64,000 nucleotides of DNA from BCD1 sp965230565 (GCA_965230565.1 CBDDLH010000015.1:682001-746000); one strand, 5' to 3'. Numbered from the stretch's first letter, positions 10,067 through 19,825 are shown. The notes: generated by a model not told the origin, from the letters alone. Numbers and translations are program-made.

Positions 10067-10474
10067 TTAGGCAAGGTCGGCAAGGGTATTATTCCGAAAG
10101 ACTTCCAGGGTATTATCGCGTACTTTTACCATCAATTTATTCACCTTACAGGTCTTTTCATTTGGACAATCAGCGCATTCTTCGTAGTAATTCAGACTTA
10201 CACAAGGCAGCATTGCTATAGGTCCTTCCAATACCCGGATAACATCCGTCATAGGAACATCCTCCGGAGATTTAAGCAGATAATAACCACCACCCTTTCC
10301 TTTTTTTGAACTAAGAATGCCTGATTTTCGAAGCGTAAGTAATATGCTTTCCAAAAATTTCTGGGGGATATTTTCAGATTTGGCTATTTCGGAAACAGCC
10401 ACAGGGTTGCCTTCATAACTCCTTGCTATAAAAGCCAATGCTTTTAACCCATATTTCGTTCTTTTTGAAAGCAT
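10067..10474 (-). CDS. Rrf2 family transcriptional regulator
   Basis: DNA-binding regulator of 135 aa. The N-terminal winged helix is clear (MLSKRTKYGLKALAFIA, VSEIAKSENIPQKFLESIL, then the glycine wing KGKGGGYYL). Four cysteines (91, 100, 103, 109) lie in the region where Rrf2 proteins bind an Fe-S cluster or sense cysteine precursors, though the spacing is not the IscR pattern. It lies 178 bp upstream of the DUF2061-cysHDN operon on the same strand, so a CymR/CysR-like role in sulfur control is the best inference. Confidence 0.93.
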   Translation of the reverse strand: MLSKRTKYGLKALAFIARSYEGNPVAVSEIAKSENIPQKFLESILLTLRKSGILSSKKGKGGGYYLLKSPEDVPMTDVIRVLEGPIAMLPCVSLNYYEECADCPNEKTCKVNKLMVKVRDNTLEVFRNNTLADLA

Positions 10475-10540
10475 TTAGCTAATATAACCTTTGTTAAGGT
10501 AATTAGCAACTGGTTGATTTCCAAACTACAAATTCCAATC

Positions 10541-10579
10541 AAAAAAAATCCCGAACCTTGCATGGAGCAAAATTCGGGA
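10541..10579 (-). terminator. Rho-independent terminator after glutamate dehydrogenase gene
   Basis: On the minus strand TCCCGAA pairs with TTCGGGA (with an inner TGC/GCA) and is followed directly by a run of eight T. It lies about 40 bp after the stop of the glutamate dehydrogenase gene. Confidence 0.8.
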
Positions 10580-10619
10580 AGTGAGAAATATCTTAAATTG
10601 CTAATGAATCCTTGATCCA

Positions 10620-12044
10620 TTAAGGGAAAATACCCATTGCATTATAATCATCAGCAATTTTCAACAAAGCGGTTACAAATGCTGCTGTCCTCAGGTCTTC
10701 GATCTTCTTTCTGCGTTTTTTTGTATCACGCACTTCGTTGTATGCTGTTATCATAGTCTCTTCCAGACCTGAACGCACCAGATCAACTTCATCGGCACCA
10801 CGGGCAATTATATTTCTGTCGCGAATGCTGACCGTTTTTCCTGTCATGTCTTCCACTTGTCTGAGCATGGCATTGAACTGATTTTGCTGGAAACGTTTTT
10901 CCATACGACCAAACCTCATGTGAGAGAGATTTTTAAGCCATTCAAAATAGGAAACCGTTACCCCACCGGCATTCAGGTAAACATCCGGAATGATCAATTT
11001 ACCGGCTTTCAGCAGAATATCTTCTGCAGGTGCCGTAATAGGTCCGTTGGCAGCTTCGGCAATGATCTTCGCTTTTATTCTGCCTGCATTCTCAGCAGTG
11101 ATCTGATTCTCCAAAGCAGCAGGAACGAGAATATCGCATTCGAATTCCAATCCTTTATTACGATCTTCCTGGGAGAAAGTCTCCGCTCCGGGATAATTCA
11201 AAATGGATCCGGTCTCTTTTCTGACCTTGAGCAATTCATTTATATCAATACCACTTTCTTTGTAAATCGCCCCTTCAAATTCTACTACCCCGACAATCCT
11301 GGCATCTCCTTCTTCCTGGGAGATGGTTCCGGAATAAGACCCTACATTACCCAGTCCCTGGATAACCATAGTCTTGCCGGCAATTCCCTTGGAGAGACCA
11401 AGTTTCTTCATGTCTTTTTCATGACTACACGCTTCGCGGATACCATAATAAACGCCTCTTCCGGTCGCTTCAGTTCTCCCCCGGATTCCGCTTTGGGTTA
11501 CCGGTTTACCAGTTACCACCCCTGCCGCATCAATATCTTCGCCATGGAAAGTTCTGTAGGTATCATAGATCCATGCCATTTCTCTTGGTCCCGTTCCGTA
11601 ATCAGGTGCAGGAACATCAATAGCCGGTCCAATAAATTTTCTACGGATAAGTTCAGTCGTATACCGGCGTGTTATCTTTTCCAATTGTCCGGGAGTGTAT
11701 TTCCAGGGGGTAATTTTTACACCACCTTTAGCTCCTCCGAAAGGAACATTTACAATAGCACATTTGTAAGTCATCAATGTAGCAAGCGCCATGACTTCCT
11801 CCTGGTTAACGTGATTACTGAAGCGGATACCTCCTTTGGTTGGAGCCCTGTGGTGACTGTGCTGTACTCTATAAGCTTCAATCACCTTGACTTCTTTACC
11901 GAATTTTACGGGAAAATACATTTTGTAGACAGCATTGCAAACGTTTATTTGTTCTAACAAACCCGATTGCAAGCCTGTGTGAGCAGCGGCTTTTTCAAAA
12001 TAATGCTGCACACTTTCATAAAAGCTCATTGTTTTTTCACTCAT
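10620..12044 (-). CDS. Glu/Leu/Phe/Val-family glutamate dehydrogenase
   Basis: NAD(P)-dependent interconversion of glutamate and 2-oxoglutarate plus ammonia. The 474-aa protein has the substrate-site motif KGGIRFSNHVNQEEV, the catalytic-lysine region VPFGGAKGGVKI, DVPAPDYGTG and the dinucleotide fold VIQGLGNVGSYSG. The strand-end residue after the fold is glutamate (GVVEFEG), which usually favours NAD over NADP. The C-terminal substrate motif NAGGVTVSYFEWLKN is present. Length is slightly above the 410-450 aa common in the family because of an insert near residues 215-230 and a longer C terminus. Start is the ATG at 12044. It ends in a clear terminator. Confidence 0.93.
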   Translation of the reverse strand: MSEKTMSFYESVQHYFEKAAAHTGLQSGLLEQINVCNAVYKMYFPVKFGKEVKVIEAYRVQHSHHRAPTKGGIRFSNHVNQEEVMALATLMTYKCAIVNVPFGGAKGGVKITPWKYTPGQLEKITRRYTTELIRRKFIGPAIDVPAPDYGTGPREMAWIYDTYRTFHGEDIDAAGVVTGKPVTQSGIRGRTEATGRGVYYGIREACSHEKDMKKLGLSKGIAGKTMVIQGLGNVGSYSGTISQEEGDARIVGVVEFEGAIYKESGIDINELLKVRKETGSILNYPGAETFSQEDRNKGLEFECDILVPAALENQITAENAGRIKAKIIAEAANGPITAPAEDILLKAGKLIIPDVYLNAGGVTVSYFEWLKNLSHMRFGRMEKRFQQNQFNAMLRQVEDMTGKTVSIRDRNIIARGADEVDLVRSGLEETMITAYNEVRDTKKRRKKIEDLRTAAFVTALLKIADDYNAMGIFP

Positions 12045-12422
12045 GATCTTGGACTAAGTTCGATTTTAAGGTTAAGGACAAATACACCGGGGAATTTCAC
12101 CCCGCCAAATTCCGGCCAAAAGTCGGTCTTTTTTTTAAAAGACCAAGCATTTTTTAGCAAATATTGAGCTGTATGCAATTAATTTAACACAAGAACTTTC
12201 ACCTGGGTTTACTTCTTATAAATAATCGGGAAACACTTCAAATTTCCATACCATAATGCTGACCGTAAACGCTCATGGTGGTTTGGCCTGATTTTATTCG
12301 TAATTAACACCCATTTTGCTTCCCAACAGCGTGTAACAAAGAAAATTAGTCCTGTTCCGCCTCACCGTATTATAACTTTTACTATTTTTGTATCGATTCG
12401 AATCCATTTTCCGGCGATCTTT
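12045..12422. other. Divergent intergenic region (378 bp)
   Basis: No gene is seen here. It separates the divergent dehydrogenase and histidine kinase genes. A perfect inverted repeat GGTCTTTT-TTTT-AAAAGACC lies at 12125-12144, and TATTTTTG at 12383-12390, 33 bp before the kinase start, fits the TAnnTTTG -7 consensus. Confidence 0.5.
12383..12390 (+). promoter_or_regulatory. Candidate -7 element of the histidine kinase gene
   Basis: TATTTTTG matches the Bacteroidota TAnnTTTG -7 element and is suitably placed before the ATG at 12423. No convincing TTTG -33 box is seen 19-21 nt upstream. Confidence 0.35.
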
Positions 12423-14330
12423 ATGAAAAGACCATTTCTCAAAAATATTTTATTAGCCATCCCCCTGGCTTTGATGTGCAGCATCTCCCTGCTCAACGCC
12501 CAACCGTTGGATCAGATCACCGATGAAGATCTCGCCGAAATGCCAAGGGACAGTGTCAAAATGCAATTACTGAGTGACATAGCCTGGGAAATTAAGGCCA
12601 AGGAATCTACCAAAGCGCTGGAATATGTGAACGAAGCGCTGGAAATCGCCAATGAGCTCAACCTGACCAAAGGTAAGGCCGACATCACTCATGAGAAAGG
12701 AATGGTGTATTGGTACCGTGGTGATTATGAACAGGCTTCCAAGTTCTTTTTTGAAGCCCTTGCCCAAAGAGAACAATTAGGGGACAAGCTCGGACTGGCC
12801 CGTTCCTACAACAATATAGGCAACGTTTTTTTCCACCAGGAAGATTATGAACAAGCTTTTGACTATTATAGTCTGGGGTTGGAAATGAGGAAAGAATTGA
12901 ATGATAGCGTCGGGCTGATCTATTCCTACAATAATCTTGCTGACGTGGCATTGAAACGGTTCGATTTTGATGCCGCTCTGGCCAATTACAAAATCGCTCA
13001 GCGCTATGGAGAAGCTACCGGACATAAAGGTGGCTTAAGTTTTGTATTCCAGAATATGGGATTGCTTTATAAGGAAAAAGTCCAGATCGATTCTGCACAA
13101 TATTACTTTAATGAGGCATTGCCGCTTGCCCAGGAAATAGAAGATAAAAACAAGGTTTCCTTCCTGTATAACCAATTGGCGAGAATCGAGCTTGATGAGG
13201 AAAAGTATAGAAAAGCATTGACCCTGGGAAGAAGTAGTTACCGCTTCGCTGAAGAGGCTGGGGCCAAAGATAAAATGCGGGATGCCTGTGAGATCCTGTC
13301 TTTGTCCTATGCCGGATTAGACAGGTATGAGGAAGCTTTTGTGGAAATGCAAAAGTATAACGTTCTCGATGAGGAAATAGCCGGTGAAGATAAGGAAAAA
13401 GCCATTTTGGAAATCTCTTCCAAATACGAGACCGCCAAAAAGGAAGCGGAAATCCTGAGTCAAAAAACGGAACTTCTGGAGAACGAAAAACAAGTGAACA
13501 GGCTGACCATTTTCACTTTTGTACTCATTTTCCTGACCATCGTCATCGTGGCCCTCGCGCTATACGCCAGGTATCGTCTTCAGATCAGGAACGCCAAAAT
13601 GTTACGGGATAAGAACAAACAAATTGAAGCACAGAACGAAAAACTCATTCGTTCCAATTCAGCCCTGGAACAATTTGCCTATGTGGCTTCCCATGACTTA
13701 AAGGAACCTTTGCGTAATATCAGTTCTTTCTCTTCCCTGCTTAAAAGAAATTACGAAAGCAAACTTGACAATACCGGGAAGGATTATATTGATATCATTA
13801 CTAAAGGGGTAAGGCATATGAGCGGCTTATTAGATGATGTACTCGCTTACTCCAGACTTACTCAAAATACGCTCACAAGAGACGAGGAGATCAATATGAA
13901 TGAGGTGGTTGATTCCGTTAAAGAGACACTGGAACAGGTTATTGATGAAAAAAATGTCATCATCACTGCTGACAAACTCCCAAAAGTAAAATCCAATAAT
14001 ATCCAGATGTACCAGCTGCTTCAGAACCTGATCAGCAATGGCATCAAATTTAACAACAAACCCAATCCTACCGTGCATGTTGGATATTCAAAAGAAAACG
14101 GGCAACACCACTTTACTGTTGCGGATAATGGCATTGGGATTAACAAAGAATACGAAAATAAGATCTTTCAGATATTTCAAAGGCTTCACAAAAAAGATGA
14201 GTTTACCGGAACAGGCGTTGGATTAGCTATTTGTGAAAGAATCGTAAAACAACACGGAGGAGAAATCTGGCTGGAATCAAAGCCGGATCAGGGCTCCACT
14301 TTCCACTTCACTTTGAACGTTAGTAATTAA
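12423..14330 (+). CDS. TPR-repeat sensor histidine kinase
   Basis: Membrane histidine kinase of 635 aa. It has a signal peptide (residues 1-26, ending LLNAQ), a periplasmic TPR array (about 50-315) with typical repeats such as ARSYNNIGNVFFHQEDYEQAF, a coiled coil (about 325-360), one transmembrane helix (361-383), a HisKA domain with His424 in YVASHDLKEPLRN, and a HATPase domain with DNGIGI and GTGVGLAICERIV. No receiver domain or response regulator is encoded next to it, so it is an orphan. The ligand sensed by the TPRs cannot be told from sequence. A terminator follows. Confidence 0.93.
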   Translation: MKRPFLKNILLAIPLALMCSISLLNAQPLDQITDEDLAEMPRDSVKMQLLSDIAWEIKAKESTKALEYVNEALEIANELNLTKGKADITHEKGMVYWYRGDYEQASKFFFEALAQREQLGDKLGLARSYNNIGNVFFHQEDYEQAFDYYSLGLEMRKELNDSVGLIYSYNNLADVALKRFDFDAALANYKIAQRYGEATGHKGGLSFVFQNMGLLYKEKVQIDSAQYYFNEALPLAQEIEDKNKVSFLYNQLARIELDEEKYRKALTLGRSSYRFAEEAGAKDKMRDACEILSLSYAGLDRYEEAFVEMQKYNVLDEEIAGEDKEKAILEISSKYETAKKEAEILSQKTELLENEKQVNRLTIFTFVLIFLTIVIVALALYARYRLQIRNAKMLRDKNKQIEAQNEKLIRSNSALEQFAYVASHDLKEPLRNISSFSSLLKRNYESKLDNTGKDYIDIITKGVRHMSGLLDDVLAYSRLTQNTLTRDEEINMNEVVDSVKETLEQVIDEKNVIITADKLPKVKSNNIQMYQLLQNLISNGIKFNNKPNPTVHVGYSKENGQHHFTVADNGIGINKEYENKIFQIFQRLHKKDEFTGTGVGLAICERIVKQHGGEIWLESKPDQGSTFHFTLNVSN

Positions 14331-14449
14331 AATTTGGTTAAATTAATCTGACCTGGACAACTTTTAGTTGCTATTTTGTGTTGCAATAGTAAGTATGAAA
14401 CTTATAATTTTGAAATATTCCTGAAAAAGATATATCTTGCAAAATTAAA

Positions 14450-14472
14450 GTTATTATTATTTTAATAATAAC
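14450..14472. repeat. AT-rich perfect inverted repeat
   Basis: GTTATTATTA and TAATAATAAC form 10-bp arms around a 3-nt loop between the kinase gene and its terminator. It has no T-run and no known role. Confidence 0.5.
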
Positions 14473-14492
14473 AGTCGGGTGATTTCTAACAC

Positions 14493-14531
14493 GAGCGAAG
14501 CAATTAATTTTGACTTCGCTCTGTTTTTTTT
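14493..14531 (+). terminator. Rho-independent terminator of the histidine kinase gene
   Basis: GAGCGAAG (14493-14500) pairs with CTTCGCTC (14514-14521) and is followed by TG and a run of T. It lies between convergent genes; the T-run favours plus-strand use. Confidence 0.82.
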
Positions 14532-14536
14532 ACCCC

Positions 14537-15613
14537 CTACTCTCCTGACCTTTGGTTTAATAAAATTCCAAACTTTTCAGGCTCCATAAATTGATTCCTG
14601 CGAACCTTTATTCCAACGAGATCTTCTTCAGAAAAAAATCCGGGATCCATCGAAATCAGAGCGTCCAATTCTGCCATTATTTTGTCCTGTCCTTCCCAAT
14701 AACTCACCTCTGCAAGGGTAATATCATCAATTATTTTTTGTTTTAAAACCCTAAGATCCATTTCAAACAGGTCACTGTTTGCTCTGAAATCCATTATTTG
14801 GTTTAATACATCATAATGAATACCACGCCCTAATAGACTATGCCCGCCATAATCCCAGGTTTGAATGGTCCAGGCCGGGAAGAAATACTCTATGCTATCT
14901 GCAGGAAAGATCTTTACACAAATGGATACGAAAGCATCATCTTGGTCATCGGTGGTCCTGGCAGAAAGCTCCAGCCACCATCGATAATCCAGGAACAAAT
15001 GATATGCAGTGCCCTCCGCAACCAATTGAGGTACAAATCCCGGCACGGCATCCTTCAACCAAAATAAATCCGGTATGCCTTGCCAAGTTGTCAAATCATA
15101 GGACACCTGCTCTAAACGGCGATTGAGGTCCTCCTGAAATGCCTGAACTCTGTAATAAAAGGATTCAAAGGCTTCCGGAGTATTGACCAGTTCCAAATCG
15201 ACTTTAAAAGCGTCTAACGAGTCCTTTAAATCTTTTCCCAGCAAGGCTTCTAACCTAATTTCGGAATATTGTTGCGCTTCCACGGAATGATCCAATCTTG
15301 CGCCGTAGATCCAACCTTCGGCCCCTTTTTCCGTTTTTACCTTCAACCAGGGTTCACAGAAATTAGAGGAATCCAAAACCATCACCGTCATCTCCTTGCC
15401 AACTTCACCTAAATGGTACACTGAACTGCCTTTTTTTAGCTTTGTAACGATATTCCCTTTTAAGGAAGGAACTGTTCTGAGGGGACTTTCATCCAGTTTA
15501 ACAAAATACCTGACTACATCTTCATATTGTACAACACTCTCCTCTTGTTGCTGTGGCTGGCATGAGAGCAGGATAGACATTAGGAATATCAGGAAGAAGC
15601 AATTTTTGAACAT
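14537..15613 (-). CDS. SH3b-domain lipoprotein
   Basis: Predicted lipoprotein of 358 aa. The signal peptide ends in a lipobox (ILLSC, Cys18), so the mature protein is membrane-anchored. Residues about 30-105 form a bacterial SH3-like domain (PLRTVPSLKGNIVTKLKKGS and GWIYGARL), a fold that commonly binds cell-wall peptides. The remaining 250 residues are not recognised; they look globular and are rich in acidic and aromatic residues. It converges with the histidine kinase gene and ends right beside that gene's terminator. No function is assigned. Confidence 0.85.
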   Translation of the reverse strand: MFKNCFFLIFLMSILLSCQPQQQEESVVQYEDVVRYFVKLDESPLRTVPSLKGNIVTKLKKGSSVYHLGEVGKEMTVMVLDSSNFCEPWLKVKTEKGAEGWIYGARLDHSVEAQQYSEIRLEALLGKDLKDSLDAFKVDLELVNTPEAFESFYYRVQAFQEDLNRRLEQVSYDLTTWQGIPDLFWLKDAVPGFVPQLVAEGTAYHLFLDYRWWLELSARTTDDQDDAFVSICVKIFPADSIEYFFPAWTIQTWDYGGHSLLGRGIHYDVLNQIMDFRANSDLFEMDLRVLKQKIIDDITLAEVSYWEGQDKIMAELDALISMDPGFFSEEDLVGIKVRRNQFMEPEKFGILLNQRSGE

Positions 15614-15638
15614 AGGCGTTGTTTTTCAGACAAAATAA

Positions 15639-15676
15639 AAAATCCCTTGCTCTTTGGGTAAGAGCAAGGGATTTTA
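15639..15676 (-). terminator. Strong terminator of rpoD
   Basis: A 14-bp perfect stem, AATCCCTTGCTCTT (15641-15654) with AAGAGCAAGGGATT (15660-15673), 5-nt loop, with a T-rich tail on either strand. It lies just after the stop of rpoD, so it mainly serves that gene. Confidence 0.9.
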
Positions 15677-15694
15677 TAAAAAACAGTTATTTTT

Positions 15695-16561
15695 TTAACC
15701 CAAATAGGATTTCAAACTGTTGCGATTGTAGGATTTTCTTAACCTGCGAATTGCACGTTCCTTGATCTGGCGAACGCGCTCACGAGTCAAACCATAGAGG
15801 TCGCCTATCTCTTCCAGCGTAAGTGATTTTTTTCCGTTGAGTCCGTAGTAGGATGAAAGTACTTCGAGTTCACGAGGTGCCAGGATAGACAATCCCTGCT
15901 GGACCTCTTCTTTCAAAGATTGATCCATGAGGATGCCATCGGGCGACATCTCATCATCACTCGACATTACATCGAGCATGGTCGAATTTCCGTCATCTCC
16001 ACTTAGGGGAGCGTCAACGCTCATATGCCTTCCATTTCCTTTGAGAACATTGGCGATCTCTTTGACCGTTAATCCTAACACATCAGCGAGCTCTTCATGA
16101 GTAGGTTCCCTTTCAAATTCCTGTACGAATTTCACGTAAGCTTCATTCACCTTGTTGTATGATCCTACTTTATTTAACGGTAAACGTACTATCCTGGAAT
16201 ACTCAACTATGGCCTGCAGGATTGATTGACGGATCCACCAAACGGCGTATGAAATGAATTTGAAACCCTTGGTTTCATCAAAGCGCTTAGCAGCCTTCAT
16301 AAGTCCGACATTTCCCTCATTGATTAGATCACTCAGGGATAAACCGTGATTCTGATACTGCTTGGCTACTGATACCACAAAACGGAGATTCGACTTGGTC
16401 AAAATCTCCAGGGCCTCCTGGTCCCCCTCACGAATGCGTCTGGCCAGATCCGCTTCCTCATCAGGTGTGAGCAAGGGAATCTTTCCAATGTCGTTGAGAT
16501 ACTTGTCTAATGCAAGACTTTCTCTCGAGGTAATTTTGTTCGTGATTTTTAGCTGACGCAT
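15695..16561 (-). CDS. rpoD: RNA polymerase primary sigma factor (sigma-70/SigA)
   Basis: Housekeeping sigma factor of 288 aa. Region 1.2 (LDKYLNDIGKIPLLTPDEEADLA), region 2 (SNLRFVVSVAKQYQ, LSDLINEGNVGLMKAAKRFD, FKFISYAVWWIRQSI), region 3 and region 4 (SLTLEEIGDLYGLTRERVRQI) are all complete. Region 1.1 and the non-conserved insert are absent, as is usual for the short primary sigma factors of Bacteroidota, which read TTTG/TAnnTTTG promoters. It stands alone between a 204-bp upstream gap and a strong terminator. Confidence 0.96.
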   Translation of the reverse strand: MRQLKITNKITSRESLALDKYLNDIGKIPLLTPDEEADLARRIREGDQEALEILTKSNLRFVVSVAKQYQNHGLSLSDLINEGNVGLMKAAKRFDETKGFKFISYAVWWIRQSILQAIVEYSRIVRLPLNKVGSYNKVNEAYVKFVQEFEREPTHEELADVLGLTVKEIANVLKGNGRHMSVDAPLSGDDGNSTMLDVMSSDDEMSPDGILMDQSLKEEVQQGLSILAPRELEVLSSYYGLNGKKSLTLEEIGDLYGLTRERVRQIKERAIRRLRKSYNRNSLKSYLG

Positions 16562-16765
16562 ACTAAGGATTTTGAGATAATTGTTGTGAAATGGACTATA
16601 CTTCTACAAAAAAACGATGTTTTTTCAAAGAAAGACTTAAAATATACGTTTTTTTTAAAAAAAATGTTGCTTTACTTTGAAATAAACTTGACTTTTTGCT
16701 TGAAATACTATATAGCCTATTACTTTATACAATCACAGCAGAAAAAAAGTTTCACAAAAGCTGAT

Positions 16766-18496
16766 TTAATCAAAAACAAATTCTAACTCCACTCTCCTGT
16801 TTAATTGTCGTCCCGATTCCCGCTCATTGGAAGCGAACGGCCGAGACTCTCCATAATACTCCACAATTAATTGTTTTTTGGGTACTCCCTTATTAATCAA
16901 ATAGAACATTACAGCTTCTGCACGACGCTTGGAAACCTCGAGATTTGATTTTTCAGCACCCTTATTATCCGTATGGCCAATAATCTTCAGTTGCCAGTCA
17001 GCCCGCTCCACCATCAATGCCGCCAAATCATCGAGATGCGGGTATGATTTGGTCCAAACCGATGCTCTGTTAGAGTCAAAATACAGGTTTCTCATCGCCA
17101 CCTGAATGATCTCCAATTCTTTGGTCGAAACGATTGGACAACCTTCATTGGTCGCAGGTCCATAAGTGTTCGGACACTTATCCATAGCATTCACAATACC
17201 ATCCTTATCTGTATCTCTGTCAGGACACCCATGGCTGATAAAAGAGCCAGCCTCGTCCGGACATCTGTCGAATTGATCAACTATACCATCACGGTCACGA
17301 TCATCCACCGGACAACCATTATTACTCGCCACTCCTGCCAGACCTGGACATTCATCAATATCATCTCTTATGCCATCGAAATCTCGATCTTCCCAAGGGC
17401 ACCCTTTATTCTCGTAAGGCCCTCTTACATCAGGGCATTCGTCTAACTCGTCCCAAAGGCCATCTCCATCACGGTCCGGCCCCTCTTCTTCTTTCTCCAC
17501 ACCTTTTTCTGTAAACAGATCCTGAGGGCATCCGTTATTTTTCTGTGGCCCGGGCTCCGCAGGGCATTTATCATGAACATCTGCCACACCGTCACCATCA
17601 CTGTCTTTGGATTTCACCAGCCTTAAAGTAAGAGAAAGTTCATGACTTCCTTCACTCACGGTACGAAGGCCCGAAGTTGAAATATCATAGGCATAATTGA
17701 TGTCAAACATTTCCCTGATGGTAAACCCAGCCATGGCTGAAGCCGCATCTTCCGTCCGGTAAGTGCCTCCTATCCAAAAAGCATTCATGAAAGTCATTTT
17801 TAACGACGCATCGATCTGGGGGTTGGTCAATTCTGTTAATTTAACCAATACAGATGGTTCTACCCGAAAGTTTCGGGCTACGGGAATGTCGTAACCTGTA
17901 GTGAAATAATAGTGTCTTTTCAGAGAATTCACGCCAATTTCAGGATTACCGAAACTGATCCTCCGTTCAAGTACCTGGGGAACGGAGAACCCAAGGTAAA
18001 AGTCTCCCAAAGCTAATTGAATACCGGCATTGAAGTCAGGAAACCAACTGCCTCCCATGCCATTGATAATAACTTCATCCATTTCGTCCTGAACGGAAAT
18101 ATCATCTCTTAACCTAAGGTTGTAAAATCCTCCTGCAATACCCCCGGAAAGGAAGGCCCTTTTTCCCAGCCTCTGGGAATAGGACAGCAGAAGAGAACCG
18201 CCGGTGCGTTTGAGCGCACCGGCTTCGTCCTTAAAGAAATAGCCTCCCAGACCCAATGGAAATGCATTGAGCCGTGAGCGGAAACTCACCAGTTGTGTCA
18301 CCGGAGCATCTTCGATACCGACCCATTGGGCACGGTACAAAAAATTGAATTGCATGCCGGTCACATCCCCTGCTACGGCAGGGTTGTAACCATACTCGTT
18401 GGTGAGGTAGTTCGTAAACAAAGGGTATTGCTGCCCATTTAGAGTAGCAAGCCCTATGCTAAGCGTTAATATGGAGATCAGGTAAATCTTTTTCAT
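16766..18496 (-). CDS. PorP/SprF-family protein fused to TSP3 repeats and an OmpA domain
   Basis: Outer-membrane protein of 576 aa. After a signal peptide (ends LNGQ) comes a PorP/SprF domain (about 22-290, opening YPLFTNYLTNEYGYNPAVAG). Five calcium-binding thrombospondin type 3-like repeats follow (about 300-445, pattern DxDxDGIxDxxDxCP...GCP), then a C-terminal OmpA peptidoglycan-binding domain (about 460-576, with IIGHTDNKG and the SKRRAEAV motif). SprF-like proteins help secrete type B T9SS cargo, and just such a cargo protein is encoded 90 bp upstream on the same strand. The fusion would tie the secretion partner to the cell wall. Confidence 0.92.
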   Translation of the reverse strand: MKKIYLISILTLSIGLATLNGQQYPLFTNYLTNEYGYNPAVAGDVTGMQFNFLYRAQWVGIEDAPVTQLVSFRSRLNAFPLGLGGYFFKDEAGALKRTGGSLLLSYSQRLGKRAFLSGGIAGGFYNLRLRDDISVQDEMDEVIINGMGGSWFPDFNAGIQLALGDFYLGFSVPQVLERRISFGNPEIGVNSLKRHYYFTTGYDIPVARNFRVEPSVLVKLTELTNPQIDASLKMTFMNAFWIGGTYRTEDAASAMAGFTIREMFDINYAYDISTSGLRTVSEGSHELSLTLRLVKSKDSDGDGVADVHDKCPAEPGPQKNNGCPQDLFTEKGVEKEEEGPDRDGDGLWDELDECPDVRGPYENKGCPWEDRDFDGIRDDIDECPGLAGVASNNGCPVDDRDRDGIVDQFDRCPDEAGSFISHGCPDRDTDKDGIVNAMDKCPNTYGPATNEGCPIVSTKELEIIQVAMRNLYFDSNRASVWTKSYPHLDDLAALMVERADWQLKIIGHTDNKGAEKSNLEVSKRRAEAVMFYLINKGVPKKQLIVEYYGESRPFASNERESGRQLNRRVELEFVFD

Positions 18497-18586
18497 GTCC
18501 TATGGATTATAACTTGTTTGATAACCGGAAACCGGTCTTGTTTTTTAGCTAATTTCCTTTTGATATGGGGATTCATATTCAGGGCA

Positions 18587-19801
18587 TTATCTTATGATAC
18601 TAATCGCTCCCGTATAAACTGCGCCGCTGGAATCATTGAGGTTCATTACAAAGTAATAGGTTCCAAAAGGCAATGGCTTCCCATCGGCTCCGGTGCCCTG
18701 CCAGTCATTCGCATACCCTTTTTGCTCATAAACTTTTCGTCCCCAACGGTCATAGATGGTCAGGTTATTATCCGGGAAATTGTCAATACTTTCCACGACC
18801 CACTGATCATTAAAACCATCCTCATTTGGAGTGATAACTTCATAAAACTGCAGTGCCTCACAGGCAACTTCAATCACAATCGGCTCGATCCGAAGACAAT
18901 TGTTATCATCGGTTACCGTAAGGGTATAAATGCCAGCGTTTAACTGAGAAATCGATGCTCCCTCTGATCCATCCGGCCAGGAAAAAGTATAGGGCATGGT
19001 TCCTCCTGTGGCCTGAACTTCTATGGTACCATCCTGGTTTCCGTGACAACTCTCATCCGTGATCGAAATGTCCACCTGCAGACTGTCAGCCGGACCGGTT
19101 ATTTCTGCTTCATTTTCATAAAAGCAGTTATTGATATCTGTAATGGAATAGCTGTAAAGCCCCGGCAAAAGATCTGTAAGTGCTTCCCCACTATCCCCAT
19201 TTGACCAGTCTACCATATAGGGTTCGGTCCCGCCTTCAATGAAAAGATTGATGGCCCCGTCAGCATCTTCCAGGCAAAGCAGATCCATGATATTGGCTTC
19301 AGCCCGAACGGGCGTGTGGCTTACATTTAAGAATAAACTGGCCGTATCAACACATTCTCCTGTCGCAACGGTCAGTAAAACAGCTTTCGAACCGGTGGAG
19401 AAATAGGTAACATCCGTAGGGTTCTGAATCAATGAAGTGTCCGGCAAAGCCCCCTGGCCAAATTGCCAGGAAAAAGTAGTTTCCTCCCTTGGATCGTCCA
19501 GATAAAAAAACTGGTAAGGTCCTCCACAAACTGCTTGTCCCTGCACATCGATGGCAAAGGCTGCCTTTGGGGCACTAACACAGGAGGAAGGTTGTTGAAA
19601 TCCTTGCCGCAAGTAATTATCTGCTGTAAAAATGGTCCCGGCATTAGGAGGTTGCCCCACCGTGCTCCTTATCGTGGCCCCACTTACCGACTCTGAAGCC
19701 CCGACACTGCAAATCACACTTCGGCGAACGGATTGGCCGGATGCCTTCACGTGGACCAATAAAACAGACGTTATGATTATTAAAGTAAATATCCTGTACA
19801 T
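18587..19801 (-). CDS. Gliding motility-associated/T9SS type B C-terminal domain protein
   Basis: Secreted or surface protein. I use the ATG at 19801 (MYRIFTLIIITSVLLVHVKASG, signal peptide), giving 404 aa; a longer TTG start is unlikely. The middle holds a PKD-like segment (TTFSWQFGQGALPDTS) and two SprB-type repeats ending in NNCFYENEAEI and NNCLRIEPI. The last 85 residues are the type B (CHU_C) sorting domain: VITPNEDGFNDQWVVE, LTIYDRWGRKVYE, GTYYFVM. It is upstream of the PorP/SprF-OmpA gene, its likely secretion partner. Confidence 0.92.
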   Translation of the reverse strand: MYRIFTLIIITSVLLVHVKASGQSVRRSVICSVGASESVSGATIRSTVGQPPNAGTIFTADNYLRQGFQQPSSCVSAPKAAFAIDVQGQAVCGGPYQFFYLDDPREETTFSWQFGQGALPDTSLIQNPTDVTYFSTGSKAVLLTVATGECVDTASLFLNVSHTPVRAEANIMDLLCLEDADGAINLFIEGGTEPYMVDWSNGDSGEALTDLLPGLYSYSITDINNCFYENEAEITGPADSLQVDISITDESCHGNQDGTIEVQATGGTMPYTFSWPDGSEGASISQLNAGIYTLTVTDDNNCLRIEPIVIEVACEALQFYEVITPNEDGFNDQWVVESIDNFPDNNLTIYDRWGRKVYEQKGYANDWQGTGADGKPLPFGTYYFVMNLNDSSGAVYTGAISIIR

Positions 19802-19825
19802 ATCAAATCTTGATGAGGTCAACAA

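Noticed and set aside
10857..11957. 366-codon open frame on the plus strand
   Set aside because: It lies wholly antisense to glutamate dehydrogenase, with no recognisable domain; the coding bias of the real gene keeps it open.
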